This document shows, piece after piece, positions 14,741-22,358 of a stretch of 25,685 bases of DNA; position 1 is the stretch's first letter, and every line of letters starts with the position of its first letter. The notes below the pieces were generated by a model. That model was not told where the DNA came from and did no database searches. It was given only the letters and a program-made list of their open reading frames with translations. The DNA comes from an uncultured Oscillospiraceae bacterium (GTDB taxonomy: Bacteria > Bacillota > Clostridia > Oscillospirales > Oscillospiraceae): the NCBI GenBank assembly GCA_934630495.1, contig CAKTVW010000033.1, positions 1-25,685 of the forward strand, written 5' to 3'. Made by a program: the position numbers and the translations under genes.

Positions 14741-15831
14741 ATAACGGAAACAAAATGCCGCTGATCCGCCTTGCAAAGCGGACTTCCATGAGTCCCGCCA
14801 AGGCATGGGCGATCCGCATTGCCTCGATCGTCGTCGCTTTGCTGCTGGGCAGCATCGCCATTGCGGTCACGGGCAACAATCCCTTTACCGCATACGCGAC
14901 CATGATCTCCGGCTCTCTCGGCTCTAAGGTTTATCTCCGGCAGACCGTGAAGATCGCCGTCCCGCTGCTGGGCTGTGCGCTTGCCATCGCACCGTGCTTC
15001 AAGATGCGCTTCTGGAACATCGGCGCGGAGGGCCAGATCACGGCAGGCGCGCTTGCCGCCACCTTCTTCGCACGTTATCTCTCCGATAAGCTCCCGGCGG
15101 CCCCCCTGCTTCTGATCATGGGCGTCGCCGCAGCGATCGGCGGCGGCCTGTGGGCGCTGATCCCCGCCTTCTTCAAGGCGAAGTGGAACACCAACGAAAC
15201 GCTCTTCACGCTGATGATGAACTATATTATCATCGGCATCGTCGCATGGCTTCAGATCGGCCCGTGGGAAGGCCGTCAGGGCCGTATGGCGCAGTTCTCC
15301 GCGAACGCCTGCCTGCCGAAGGTGCTCGGCGTCCACTGCGGCTGGATCATCGTTCTCGTCCTCGTCGTGTTCATGCACATCTACATGCGCTACACCAAGC
15401 AGGGCTACGAAATTTCCGTCATCGGCGACTCCATGAACACCGCCCGTTACGCGGGCATGAACGTCGGCTACATCATGATGCGCACCATGTTCATCTCCGG
15501 CGCGATCAGCGGTATCGTCGGCTTCCTGATCGCCTCCGGCGCGAACAATACGCTTTCCAGCGATGTCGCCAACGGCGTGGGCTTCACCTCCATCACCGTC
15601 GCATGGCTGAGCCAGCTCAACGCTTTCGCCATGATCGTTATTTCCATGATGCTGGCCGTTCTGACCAAGGGCGCCGACACGCTGCAAACGCGTCTGAACA
15701 TCCCGGCCTCCAGCTCCGATATCATTATCGGCCTGCTGCTGTTCTGCATGCTGGGCTGCGAATTTTTCATCAACTACCGCATGATCTTCCGCGGTCATGC
15801 CAATCGTGAAGAGGGGGCTGCTGCAAAATGA
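14737..15831 (+). CDS. Nucleoside-type ABC importer permease 1
   Basis: A 364-residue membrane protein with about ten hydrophobic helices, of the BPD_transp_2 family (NupP/YufP-like). The block ALAIAPCFKMRFWNIGAEGQ (about 83-102) is the typical permease signature, and LMMNYIIIGIVAW follows. It pairs with the next gene to form the membrane channel. The start ATG at 14737 overlaps the ATPase stop, with GGAGG seven bases upstream. Substrate is probably a purine nucleoside, inferred from the family. Confidence 0.9.
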   Translation: MNNGNKMPLIRLAKRTSMSPAKAWAIRIASIVVALLLGSIAIAVTGNNPFTAYATMISGSLGSKVYLRQTVKIAVPLLGCALAIAPCFKMRFWNIGAEGQITAGALAATFFARYLSDKLPAAPLLLIMGVAAAIGGGLWALIPAFFKAKWNTNETLFTLMMNYIIIGIVAWLQIGPWEGRQGRMAQFSANACLPKVLGVHCGWIIVLVLVVFMHIYMRYTKQGYEISVIGDSMNTARYAGMNVGYIMMRTMFISGAISGIVGFLIASGANNTLSSDVANGVGFTSITVAWLSQLNAFAMIVISMMLAVLTKGADTLQTRLNIPASSSDIIIGLLLFCMLGCEFFINYRMIFRGHANREEGAAAK

Positions 15832-16820
15832 CTGTGTACATCAAGCTTTTTATCGCACTGCTGATCGCCGCGATCACCTACGGCACTCCGCTTCTGTTCG
15901 GCACGCTCGGGGAAGTCCTGACGGAAAAATCCGGCAACCTCAACCTCGGCGTCGAGGGCATCATGTTCATGGGCGGCGCATTCGGTCTGGGCGGCGTTTT
16001 CTACTACGAGAAGCTCGCCTCCTCCCCGAACGGCTATGTCGCGATTATCATTGCGCTGCTCAGCGCCTTTATTGCCGGCGGCATTGCCTCCCTGATCTTC
16101 AGCTTCATCACCACCACCCTCCGCGCCAATCAGAACGTCACGGGCCTTGCGCTGTCCATCTTCGGCACGGGCGTCGGACAGTTCGTCGGCGAGTTCATGC
16201 GTGTCCGCGAGGGCGGCTACGTCACCATCAGCAACACGCTGAAGAATTTCTTCGTTGCCTCTCCGTTCCCCAAGTTCCTGCAGAATATCCCCTACGTCGG
16301 CGAACTGATCTTCGGCAACAGCTTCTTCTTCTATCTCGGCCTGATCGTCGCCGTCCTGATGTTCCGCTACCTGAACAAGACCCGTTCGGGCCTGTATCTC
16401 CGCTCGGTCGGCGAATCCCCCGCAACGGCCGACGCTGCGGGCATCAACGTCACCCGCTATAAGTACCTTGCGACCGTGATCGGCGGCGGCATCTCCGCGA
16501 TCGGCGGCATGATCTACATTACCACCATCGCCAGCTGCGTCTGGAATCACGAGGGCCTGTCCGGTGTCGGCTGGCTTGCCGTGGCGCTGGTCATCTTCTG
16601 CATGTGGCGCCCGCTGTCGGCGATCTGGGGCTCCGTTCTGTTCGGCGCGCTGATGATCCTGTATCTGCGTCTGCAAATCCCCGCGATCCCCACAGAGCTT
16701 TACAAGATCCTTCCCTATGTTGTCACCGTCGTCGTGCTGATTATTTCCAGTATGCGCAACAACAAGGAAAAGCAGCCGCCCGAAGCGCTGGGCCAATCCT
16801 ACTTCCGCGAAGAACGGTAA
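15828..16820 (+). CDS. Nucleoside-type ABC importer permease 2
   Basis: A 330-residue permease (NupQ/YufQ-like). The N-terminal block LGEVLTEKSGNLNLGVEGIM (about 27-46) is diagnostic of this half of the importer, followed by several hydrophobic helices and RSVGESPATADAAGIN (about 198-213), the cytoplasmic coupling region. ATG at 15828 overlaps the previous stop as ATGA; AGGGGG lies ten bases upstream. This is the last gene before a strong terminator, and no substrate-binding lipoprotein gene (BMP family) is present on either side. Confidence 0.9.
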   Translation: MTVYIKLFIALLIAAITYGTPLLFGTLGEVLTEKSGNLNLGVEGIMFMGGAFGLGGVFYYEKLASSPNGYVAIIIALLSAFIAGGIASLIFSFITTTLRANQNVTGLALSIFGTGVGQFVGEFMRVREGGYVTISNTLKNFFVASPFPKFLQNIPYVGELIFGNSFFFYLGLIVAVLMFRYLNKTRSGLYLRSVGESPATADAAGINVTRYKYLATVIGGGISAIGGMIYITTIASCVWNHEGLSGVGWLAVALVIFCMWRPLSAIWGSVLFGALMILYLRLQIPAIPTELYKILPYVVTVVVLIISSMRNNKEKQPPEALGQSYFREER

Positions 16821-16827
16821 ACCGCAG

Positions 16828-16863
16828 ACGATCCCGGCGGCTTTCCCGTCGGGATCGTTTTTT
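16828..16863 (+). terminator. Strong intrinsic terminator of the ABC operon
   Basis: ACGATCCCG (16828-16836) and CGGGATCGT (16850-16858) form a 9-bp stem followed by a T run to 16863. Confidence 0.9.
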
Positions 16864-16894
16864 ATCTATGCCGCCCGGCATATTGTTGCTTGGT

Positions 16895-16943
16895 CCTGAT
16901 GAAAACAGCCGCAGCAGCTATAAAATTTCGTGCTTTCATCAGG
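16895..16943. promoter_or_regulatory. Inverted repeat enclosing a -10-like box upstream of the CPBP gene
   Basis: CCTGATGAAA (16895-16904) and TTTCATCAGG (16934-16943) are perfect 10-bp arms around 29 bp containing TATAAA (16919-16924). No good -35 is seen. It could be an operator or a leader hairpin for the protease gene at 16974. Confidence 0.45.
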
Positions 16944-16973
16944 CCGCAGTATGTCCCATTGGAGGATATGTTC

Positions 16974-17924
16974 ATGTATGACCTGAAAACTCCGCGCCGC
17001 GTTCATTCGCGCATCGGCTTCGGCATGAGCGCGGGCATCGTGTTTGTCTATGCGCTGTCGATCGGGCTGAACGTCATATTTCAGCTCTGCTCCGTCAGCA
17101 TTTCGGCCGATGTATCGGCAACGCTTTCCACGCTGCTCATGTACGCCTGCGCATTCCCGCTGGTCTTTCTGATCGTGCGGGGACTCCCCGCACAGGCGCC
17201 CCGTCCCGAACGCCTCGGAAAGCGCTTTTTTGTGCTTCTGCTGATCTGCTATCCGATCTTGGCCGCCGGAAACTGGATCGGCAACATTCTTTCTCTGCTG
17301 CTCTCCTTCGGCAGCGCGGAGAATCCGGTCGCGCAGACCGTCGACGCGGTTCACCCGCTGACGCTCTTTGTGCTGACTGTCCTCCTCGCCCCCGCTGCCG
17401 AGGAGCTGCTGTTCCGCAAGATCGTGCTTGATCGCTGCGCGCGCTTCGGAGAACGAACCGCGATCTTCTTCAGCGCCCTGCTTTTCGGCCTGTATCACCA
17501 GAATTTTTTCCAATTCTTCTACGCCTTCGGCATCGGACTGGTATTCGCCTATGTTTACCTGCGGACGGGCAAGCTGCGCTACTCCGTCGCCATGCACACG
17601 ATCATCAATTTCTTCGGCGGCTTCGTGCCCTCGCTGCTCCGGCGCCTGCCTTCCATTGAAACACTCACGCTGGAAGCGACGGGAGCCGAGCTTGCGGGCG
17701 GGCTGCTCACCGTGCTGTGCTACTGCGCGTTCTACAGTCTGTACTTCGGTGCGATCATCGCGGGCGCTATCCTCTTTGCCAAGCGGCTGCGCCGCATGAC
17801 GCTCCTGCCTGCCTCGGAGGAGCTTCCGCGTGAAGCCGTCTTCCGCACGGTATACGTCAACGCGGGCGTGATCGTCTTTGTCGCGATCTGTCTCGGCCTG
17901 AGCGTTCTGAGTCTGTTCGGCTAG
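16974..17924 (+). CDS. CPBP-family intramembrane glutamic endopeptidase
   Basis: A 316-residue membrane protease of the Rce1/ABI family, with about eight hydrophobic segments. Catalytic motifs are present: APAAEELLFRKI with Glu143-Glu144 and Arg148, His175 in LLFGLYHQNFF, and His208/Asn212 in AMHTIINFF. Roles in bacteria include bacteriocin self-immunity and membrane protein turnover, but no bacteriocin genes are near. ATG at 16974 has GGAGG eight bases upstream; the ATG at 16968 is too close to the site. Confidence 0.88.
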   Translation: MYDLKTPRRVHSRIGFGMSAGIVFVYALSIGLNVIFQLCSVSISADVSATLSTLLMYACAFPLVFLIVRGLPAQAPRPERLGKRFFVLLLICYPILAAGNWIGNILSLLLSFGSAENPVAQTVDAVHPLTLFVLTVLLAPAAEELLFRKIVLDRCARFGERTAIFFSALLFGLYHQNFFQFFYAFGIGLVFAYVYLRTGKLRYSVAMHTIINFFGGFVPSLLRRLPSIETLTLEATGAELAGGLLTVLCYCAFYSLYFGAIIAGAILFAKRLRRMTLLPASEELPREAVFRTVYVNAGVIVFVAICLGLSVLSLFG

Positions 17925-18024
17925 CCGCACACAGGAGCGCTTCGGCAGTCTGAAAATCCGTGCTTTCCAAATTCGTTTCATTTATTTCAAAGATTGTTCA
18001 CACCTTTGCAGGCGGGATATGGTA

Positions 18025-18293
18025 AGCTGTAGTCACAGTAAATGATGTGGCCGACAAACCGCAAACGGCGCTCCCGCTTGTCACGCATCGCGCACGGCGC
18101 TGCGAAAGCTCCGTCGAATGTCGGTTCCGCGCGGTCGATCATTTGCCGATGAGCAGGTTTTCCTCCCTTTCTCCTGCTCCATAGATGGCCGCCGATGCTG
18201 CGGAAACTTCCGCAGATAAGCCGACGGCGGCCCTGTAAACCCCCTAATAAGAACGCTCCCGACCGTTGTCCGACGGCCGGGAGCAATTCTTTT
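18025..18293 (+). ncRNA. Candidate structured small RNA ending in a terminator
   Basis: Nested stems suggest a folded RNA on the plus strand. AAATGAT plus GGCC (18040-18052) can pair with GGTC plus ATCATTT (18133-18144). A 7-bp hairpin follows (18151-18157 with 18173-18179). Then comes a compound hairpin: GGCCGCCG (18187-18194) with CGGCGGCC (18225-18232), enclosing CTGCGGAA/TTCCGCAG (18198-18215). An intrinsic terminator lies at 18255-18290. A weak promoter (TTGTTC, 18 bp, TATGGT) may precede it near 17994-18023. The raiA/SarA RNA, often near hpf (raiA) in Clostridia, is one possible identity, but I cannot confirm it. Ends and strand are uncertain. Confidence 0.4.
18255..18290 (+). terminator. 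Intrinsic terminator of the candidate RNA
   Basis: GCTCCCG-A-CCG (18255-18265) pairs with CGG-C-CGGGAGC (18274-18284), an 8-nt loop with one internal mismatch, followed by AATTCTTTT. Confidence 0.65.
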
Positions 18294-18338
18294 CAGTTCT
18301 GGCCGATGCAAAGCCGAAACATACCTTTATCCGCAAAG

Positions 18339-18368
18339 ATGCCCGGGCGGAACTCTCCGCCCGGGCAT
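18339..18368. terminator. GC-rich 13-bp hairpin downstream of hpf
   Basis: ATGCCCGGGCGGA (18339-18351) and its perfect complement (18356-18368) enclose a 4-nt loop. In the hpf direction only CTTTG follows, so it may act as a weak terminator or a 3'-end protecting structure. Confidence 0.45.
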
Positions 18369-18396
18369 TTCCATGTGTCAAACAATTTTCTATTCC

Positions 18397-18457
18397 GTCA
18401 TTCCGACCGTGCAGCCGTCGGCGGCAATGCGCCGACGCAGGCATCCTTCGCAATGAC
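18397..18457. repeat. REP-like repeat with GTCATT...AATGAC ends
   Basis: Near-perfect terminal inverted repeats GTCATTCCGA (18397-18406) and TCGCAATGAC (18448-18457) enclose a second hairpin GTCGGCG/CGCCGAC. Elements with GTCATTGCGA-type ends are widely dispersed in bacterial genomes. A partial match (GTCATTGCG) occurs near 10946. Confidence 0.5.
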
Positions 18458-18468
18458 AAAATTCTTGC

Positions 18469-19005
18469 TTATTCGATATTCTCAATCAAGCCGTAGCCGC
18501 CGTCATTTCTCTTGTAGACCACCGCAAAGGCGCCGTTGTTTTCCTCGTCCTTGAACGCAAAGAAGTTGTGCTCCAACAGGTTCATTTGCAGGATCGCTTC
18601 CTCACGGGTCATCGGCTTCATGGGGAACTCCTTGAAGCGCACGATCTCGTAGCTGCTCTCCTCCTCGTCGGGGGCAAAGGAGGTCACATCCGCCGTGCGG
18701 ACGAAAGCGTCCTGACGCAGACGACGGGCCAAGCGCGTTTTGTTCTTGCGGATCTGACGCTCGATGGTAGAAACTGCGGCGTCGATCGACGCGAACATAT
18801 CGCTGGTGGCCTCGCTGGCGCGGAAATAGGTATTTGCGGCGTGAACCGTAATCTCGACCTTATTACGGTCCTTTTCTACAGAAAAGGCGACAAGAGCCTC
18901 CGCATCGTCCTTGAAGAACCGTTCCAGCTTCATGACCTTTTTCTCGGCATAAGCATGGACATTGGCAGGCAGGCTGACTTTTTTCTCTGTAAACTGGAAT
19001 TTCAT
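18469..19005 (-). CDS. hpf: Ribosome hibernation promoting factor, long form
   Basis: A 178-residue HPF/RaiA protein. The N-terminal domain (about 1-100, MKFQFTEKKVSLPANVHAYAEKKVMKLERFF) binds the decoding centre of idle 30S subunits. The C-terminal domain (about 120-178, SYEIVRFKEFPMKPMTREEAILQMNLL...FFAF) dimerises to join two 70S ribosomes into 100S particles, as known for long HPFs. A variable linker (about 101-118) joins them. ATG at 19005 has AAAGGAG eight bases upstream. The leader is about 155 nt, unusually long, and contains GCTGAA...TTCAGC enclosing GC-rich stems. Expression normally rises in stationary phase or spore formation. Confidence 0.95.
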   Translation of the reverse strand: MKFQFTEKKVSLPANVHAYAEKKVMKLERFFKDDAEALVAFSVEKDRNKVEITVHAANTYFRASEATSDMFASIDAAVSTIERQIRKNKTRLARRLRQDAFVRTADVTSFAPDEEESSYEIVRFKEFPMKPMTREEAILQMNLLEHNFFAFKDEENNGAFAVVYKRNDGGYGLIENIE

Positions 19006-19167
19006 AATAGTCGCTCCTTTCGTGTTGTGCAAACGATGGAAGGATCGGCGGGAGCAGGCAGCGAACGCTTTCGGCACAAGTCAACATGCTGAAAAATGCG
19101 GAACGAAAGCTCCGCCGGATGCCGCAGGCGATCGATTCAGCGTTTACTTATGGATCTTGCTACCTGT

Positions 19168-19195
19168 ATTATACCACAAATTTTGAAAATATCAA
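19168..19195 (-). promoter_or_regulatory. Promoter of hpf
   Basis: On the minus strand TTGATA (19190-19195) and TATAAT (19168-19173) are 16 bp apart. The -35 box contains the TGA stop of the upstream DUF4364 gene (19192-19194). Confidence 0.75.
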
Positions 19196-19728
19196 GTATC
19201 TTCCTTCGGCGTAGACAAAAGCTGGTCCATAATGCCCTTATAAATGACCTCCGCCTTTTCCGAAAAGGCCTTCGCCAAGCGGTAGGCATGCTTCTGCGAC
19301 GGCGCCATCAGCTCCATTTTCAGCAGATTGCTGACCTCGTCGTCGAGCGTGAGCTGCACGGAATAGTCGCCGCCCTCGCGCTGCGTGATGGTCGTCTTGA
19401 CAAAATTGCTGCGGCGCATATTGCGGTTGAAGCGGTCGATCGCCGCCTGCGCCCGCTGCATCACGGGATAGGCAATGGCGTCCTCCGTCACGGCGCAGGC
19501 CTCCCGCCCCTTCTCGGTAATAATATAGCGGTCGCCCTCAAGCTCCTCTAAATGGCCGCTTTCGACCATATCCGGCACCGCCTGCGCAAGGTCAAAATAG
19601 CTCAGGCAGTCGTCCTGATAAGCAAGCTCGTAAATTTTTTGCAGGTCGACGGGATACATTACCCGGTTCATAATAAACAGCACCAGCAGCTTTACGTCCA
19701 GCATATCATGGATAAATCCCCGCTCCAT
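19192..19728 (-). CDS. DUF4364-family winged-helix protein
   Basis: A 178-residue protein of the DUF4364 family found across Clostridia. The N-terminal half (about 5-80) has a winged-helix layout: LLVLFIMNRVMYPVDLQKIYELA, FDLAQAVPDMVESGHLEEL, then a wing GDRYIITEKGREA. The C-terminal half is an uncharacterised domain. It is probably a transcriptional regulator, with targets unknown. ATG at 19728 has GAGGGTG upstream. It is divergent from dpaA across 130 bp and lies immediately upstream of hpf, whose -35 box overlaps this gene's stop codon. Confidence 0.85.
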   Translation of the reverse strand: MERGFIHDMLDVKLLVLFIMNRVMYPVDLQKIYELAYQDDCLSYFDLAQAVPDMVESGHLEELEGDRYIITEKGREACAVTEDAIAYPVMQRAQAAIDRFNRNMRRSNFVKTTITQREGGDYSVQLTLDDEVSNLLKMELMAPSQKHAYRLAKAFSEKAEVIYKGIMDQLLSTPKEDT

Positions 19729-19770
19729 GGCCTCACCCTCTCATTTTCAAATATCATCGGTATCTCTTTT

Positions 19771-19799
19771 ATTATAGCTTACACAGCGGCGCTTCGCAA
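19771..19799 (-). promoter_or_regulatory. Promoter of the DUF4364 gene
   Basis: On the minus strand TTGCGA (19794-19799) and TATAAT (19771-19776) are 17 bp apart. Confidence 0.7.
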
Positions 19800-19858
19800 C
19801 TCTCTTTTTCACGCTTTGGTCTTTTTTTGCATAGGCTGAGATGAAAGGATGTGTCGTA

Positions 19859-20671
19859 ATGGAACCGGTATGGATGATCGGCGGAGATCGGCGGAGCTAT
19901 TGGGCAGCGCAGGTGTTCCGCGCAAACGGAATGCTCCTCGGCGCGACCGATGTGCCCGGCGAACCCTCCGAGCCGCTTCCGCGCACGCTTCGGCGCGTCG
20001 TGCTGCCCTTCCCGTCCTTCGGCGGTGAGCTGATCCGCGGCAGCGCGGCAGTCACGCTTGACACGCTGCGCGAACGGTGCGGCGCGGAGAGCACGGTTTT
20101 CGGCGGGCTGTTCGGTGAGCGCCGCAGTGCGTTGGAGGCGGTCGGCGCGGCGGTACACGACCTGTACGGCACGGAGCCGTTGACGACCGCCAACGCCGTT
20201 CCCACCGCCGAGGGTGCCGTTGCGCTGGCTCTGGAGCACTCCCCTGTCACGCTTCACGGCTCACGCTGTCTGGTGATCGGCTTCGGACGTGTCGGAAAGG
20301 TGCTGGCGGAAAAGCTCCGCGCGCTGAATGCCGAGGTCACCGTCGCCGTGCGAAAGGACGGAGACGAAGCGCTGGCCGAAGCGATGGGTCTGCACACCGA
20401 CCGCACAGGCAGCTATCGGCATGGCCTCGGGCAGTATGACTTTTTGTTCAACACCGTTCCCGCGCCGACGCTCAGCAACGCCCAACTCGATCTGCTTGCG
20501 CCCGATGCACTGCTGATCGAGCTTGCGTCGAAACCCGGCGGTTTTGCGCCGGAGCATCGCGCGAACTGCCTGAATGCGCCGGGGCTTCCCGGAAAATTTG
20601 CGCCTAAAACCGCCGGCACGCTCTACGCAAACAGCATCCTGCGCATTTTGGAAAGCGAGGAATCTTTATGA
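19859..20671 (+). CDS. dpaA: Dipicolinate synthase subunit A
   Basis: A 270-residue dehydrogenase-like subunit of dipicolinate synthase (SpoVFA). With DpaB it converts dihydroxytetrahydrodipicolinate to dipicolinic acid in the mother cell during sporulation. The NAD(P)-binding motif VIGFGRVGKVLAEKL lies near residue 144, and the start MEPVWMIGGDRRSYWAA is typical. I chose ATG at 19859 because GAAAGGA lies at good distance; ATG at 19841 lacks a site. Upstream, CATAGGCTG (19830-19838) resembles a sigma-K -10 box, with a possible CACG -35 about 16 bp before it. This fits mother-cell control but is weak, because transcription would then begin at the ribosome site. It overlaps dpaB by 4 bp. Confidence 0.92.
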   Translation: MEPVWMIGGDRRSYWAAQVFRANGMLLGATDVPGEPSEPLPRTLRRVVLPFPSFGGELIRGSAAVTLDTLRERCGAESTVFGGLFGERRSALEAVGAAVHDLYGTEPLTTANAVPTAEGAVALALEHSPVTLHGSRCLVIGFGRVGKVLAEKLRALNAEVTVAVRKDGDEALAEAMGLHTDRTGSYRHGLGQYDFLFNTVPAPTLSNAQLDLLAPDALLIELASKPGGFAPEHRANCLNAPGLPGKFAPKTAGTLYANSILRILESEESL

Positions 20672-21237
20672 ACCCCACCGTCGGATTCGCCATGAGCGGG
20701 TCCTTCTGCACCTTTCGGAAAGCCATCGACGCGCTTACCCGGCTGACGCAAAGCTATCACGTTGTGCCGATCCTCTCGGAAGCCGCCGCACAGCTTGACA
20801 CCCGCTTCGGCAAGGCAGTCGACTTTCTCCGTGAGATCGAAGCGCTGTGCGGGGAACACGCGTTGACCACGACGGATGCCGTCGAGCCGCTCGGCCCGAA
20901 AAAGCTGCTGGATCTGATCGTCGTCGCGCCCTGCACGGGAAACACCATCGGCAAGCTGGCAAACGGGATCGCAGACTCGCCCGTTACATTCGCCTGCAAG
21001 GCGCACCTTCGCAATGCGCGGCCGGTCGTCTTGGCCGTTTCGACCAACGACGGGCTGTCCGGCAGCGCAGAAAACCTCGGGAAGCTGCTCAATCGCAGGC
21101 ACTATTATTTTGTTCCCTTCGGTCAGGACAGTCCACAGGGAAAGCCGTACAGTCTGGTCGCGGATTTTTCCGCGATCCCGGAAACGGTAGAGCTGGCGCT
21201 CCAAGGGAAGCAGCTTCAGCCGCTTCTGCTGCGATAA
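20668..21237 (+). CDS. dpaB: Dipicolinate synthase subunit B
   Basis: A 189-residue flavoprotein-fold subunit (SpoVFB). The start MNPTVGFAMSGSFCTFRKAI, the VVAPCTGNTIGKLANGIAD segment (about 85-103) and LAVSTNDGLSGSAENLG are family hallmarks. It works with DpaA to make dipicolinate, which is packed with calcium into the spore core. ATG at 20668 overlaps the dpaA stop as ATGA, with GAGG seven bases upstream. I see no clear terminator before the next gene, only a T run near 21265. Confidence 0.94.
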   Translation: MNPTVGFAMSGSFCTFRKAIDALTRLTQSYHVVPILSEAAAQLDTRFGKAVDFLREIEALCGEHALTTTDAVEPLGPKKLLDLIVVAPCTGNTIGKLANGIADSPVTFACKAHLRNARPVVLAVSTNDGLSGSAENLGKLLNRRHYYFVPFGQDSPQGKPYSLVADFSAIPETVELALQGKQLQPLLLR

Positions 21238-21271
21238 GCGCCCGTTTGCTGCACATCGTTCGGCTTTTTTC

Positions 21272-21299
21272 TTGCAATTCGGCGGCGCTGTGTTATAAT
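21272..21299 (+). promoter_or_regulatory. Promoter of the GT2 glycosyltransferase gene
   Basis: TTGCAA (21272-21277) and TATAAT (21294-21299) are 16 bp apart, 32 bases before the start codon. Confidence 0.75.
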
Positions 21300-21331
21300 A
21301 AAAACAGAAATTTGAAAGAAGGAGACGCGCC

Positions 21332-22318
21332 ATGCCGAAGTTCAGTATCATCGTCCCGGTCTACAAGGTCGAAGCATACCTTCCGAAGTGTGTCGAATCC
21401 ATTCTCGCGCAGACGTATCAGGATTACGAGCTGCTGCTGATCGACGACGGCTCTCCCGACAACTGCGGTGCGCTCTGCGACCGTTTTGCTGCGGAGCACC
21501 CGACGCACATCCGCGCGATCCATCAGCCCAACGGCGGCGCAGGCGCGGCAAGAAATCACGGCATTGCGCTCTCCACGGGCGACTACCTGCTCTTTGTCGA
21601 CAGCGACGACTATATTTCCCCCGAGCTTCTGGCCGACCTTGCCAAGGAAGCGGAGCGTTCGGCCTCCGAGCTGTATTTGTTCGGCGCGATCGTCGAGCGG
21701 AACGGGCAGAAGGTCGGTGAGCTGCACGAGGAGATCCCCTGCGGGCAGATCTGTACCGCCGCCGAGGCGCCCGCGCTGTTCTTCGGCGTAATGGCGCCGT
21801 GGAACCGCGCCTACAAGCGCACGCTCTTCACGGAAAATGACATTACTTTCGCGACAAACGTCTGGTACGAGGACATCCGCGTTGTAACAAAGATCAACGC
21901 GGTCGCGGCCTCCGCGCTGCGTCTGCCCGGAGCGTATTACCATTACCTCCAGCGCGACGGCAGCGCCATGAACAACAAAAACGCGGACCGAAACGTTGAA
22001 ATTCTCTATGCCTTCGACGATATCCTGAGCTGGTTTCGTGCGCACGGGCTGGAGGAACGCTATCGGCAGGAGCTGGACTTCCTCGCAGTGCAGCACATTC
22101 TGCTTGCCGCCACCGTCCGTGTGCTTCTGATCGATCGCAGGCATCGGCTGGTCGAAGACTTCCGCGCTTATATGGAGAAGAATTTCCCCGATTTTCGGGA
22201 AAGCCCGTATCTCTCCCGTCTGGACCGGAACAAGCGGCTGATCTACCGGCTGCTGCTGAAAAAGCGGTATCGCACCGTCCGAAGCATCTTCCGCCTCAAA
22301 GCCCGTCTCGGCAAATAA
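21332..22318 (+). CDS. Family 2 glycosyltransferase
   Basis: A 328-residue cytosolic or membrane-associated GT-A enzyme. The nucleotide-sugar site is visible: FSIIVPVYKVEAYLPKCVES (4-23), LLIDDGSPDN (35-44), GGAGAARNHGI (68-78) and the metal-binding FVDSDD (88-93), then a WYEDI acceptor-loop motif. It resembles EpsJ/WcaA-type polymer glycosyltransferases. The sugar and acceptor are unknown, and no other polysaccharide genes are nearby, so it is not in a cluster. ATG at 21332 has AAGGAG seven bases upstream. Confidence 0.9.
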   Translation: MPKFSIIVPVYKVEAYLPKCVESILAQTYQDYELLLIDDGSPDNCGALCDRFAAEHPTHIRAIHQPNGGAGAARNHGIALSTGDYLLFVDSDDYISPELLADLAKEAERSASELYLFGAIVERNGQKVGELHEEIPCGQICTAAEAPALFFGVMAPWNRAYKRTLFTENDITFATNVWYEDIRVVTKINAVAASALRLPGAYYHYLQRDGSAMNNKNADRNVEILYAFDDILSWFRAHGLEERYRQELDFLAVQHILLAATVRVLLIDRRHRLVEDFRAYMEKNFPDFRESPYLSRLDRNKRLIYRLLLKKRYRTVRSIFRLKARLGK

Positions 22319-22321
22319 TAT

Positions 22322-22358
22322 AGCGGCCCGTGGCATCCAACCACGGGCCGCTTATTTT
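22322..22358 (+). terminator. Strong terminator of the GT2 gene
   Basis: AGCGGCCCGTGG (22322-22333) and its perfect complement (22341-22352) enclose a 7-nt loop, followed by TATTTT. Its T tract abuts the left end of the MITE-like element. Confidence 0.88.

Larger units (their letters stand above)
17925..18468. other. Gene-free structured interval between convergent genes
   Basis: 544 bp between the CPBP gene (plus) and hpf (minus) with no convincing gene; short frames here lack ribosome sites and run through the hairpins. It contains a candidate small RNA (about 18025-18293), a GC-rich hairpin (18339-18368) and a REP-like repeat (18397-18457). Confidence 0.6.

Noticed and set aside
13103..14806. 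A 567-residue minus-strand frame opposite the ABC ATPase, and similar ones at 14581-15798 and 15795-16796
   Set aside because: Asp/His/Arg/Gln-rich antisense shadows of well-supported genes, without recognisable domains.
16951..16972. A third copy of the ATGTCCC palindrome
   Set aside because: ATGTCCCATT is present, but the right arm is GGATAT, it overlaps the ribosome site of the CPBP gene and no TATACT follows at 9 bp.
16866..17981. A 371-residue minus-strand frame
   Set aside because: Antisense to the CPBP protease, whose catalytic motifs are clear; it also crosses the inverted repeat and has no ribosome site.
17987..18311. Two overlapping short minus-strand frames in the structured interval
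   Set aside because: Composition is unlike a protein, no ribosome sites, and they run through the hairpins of the candidate RNA.
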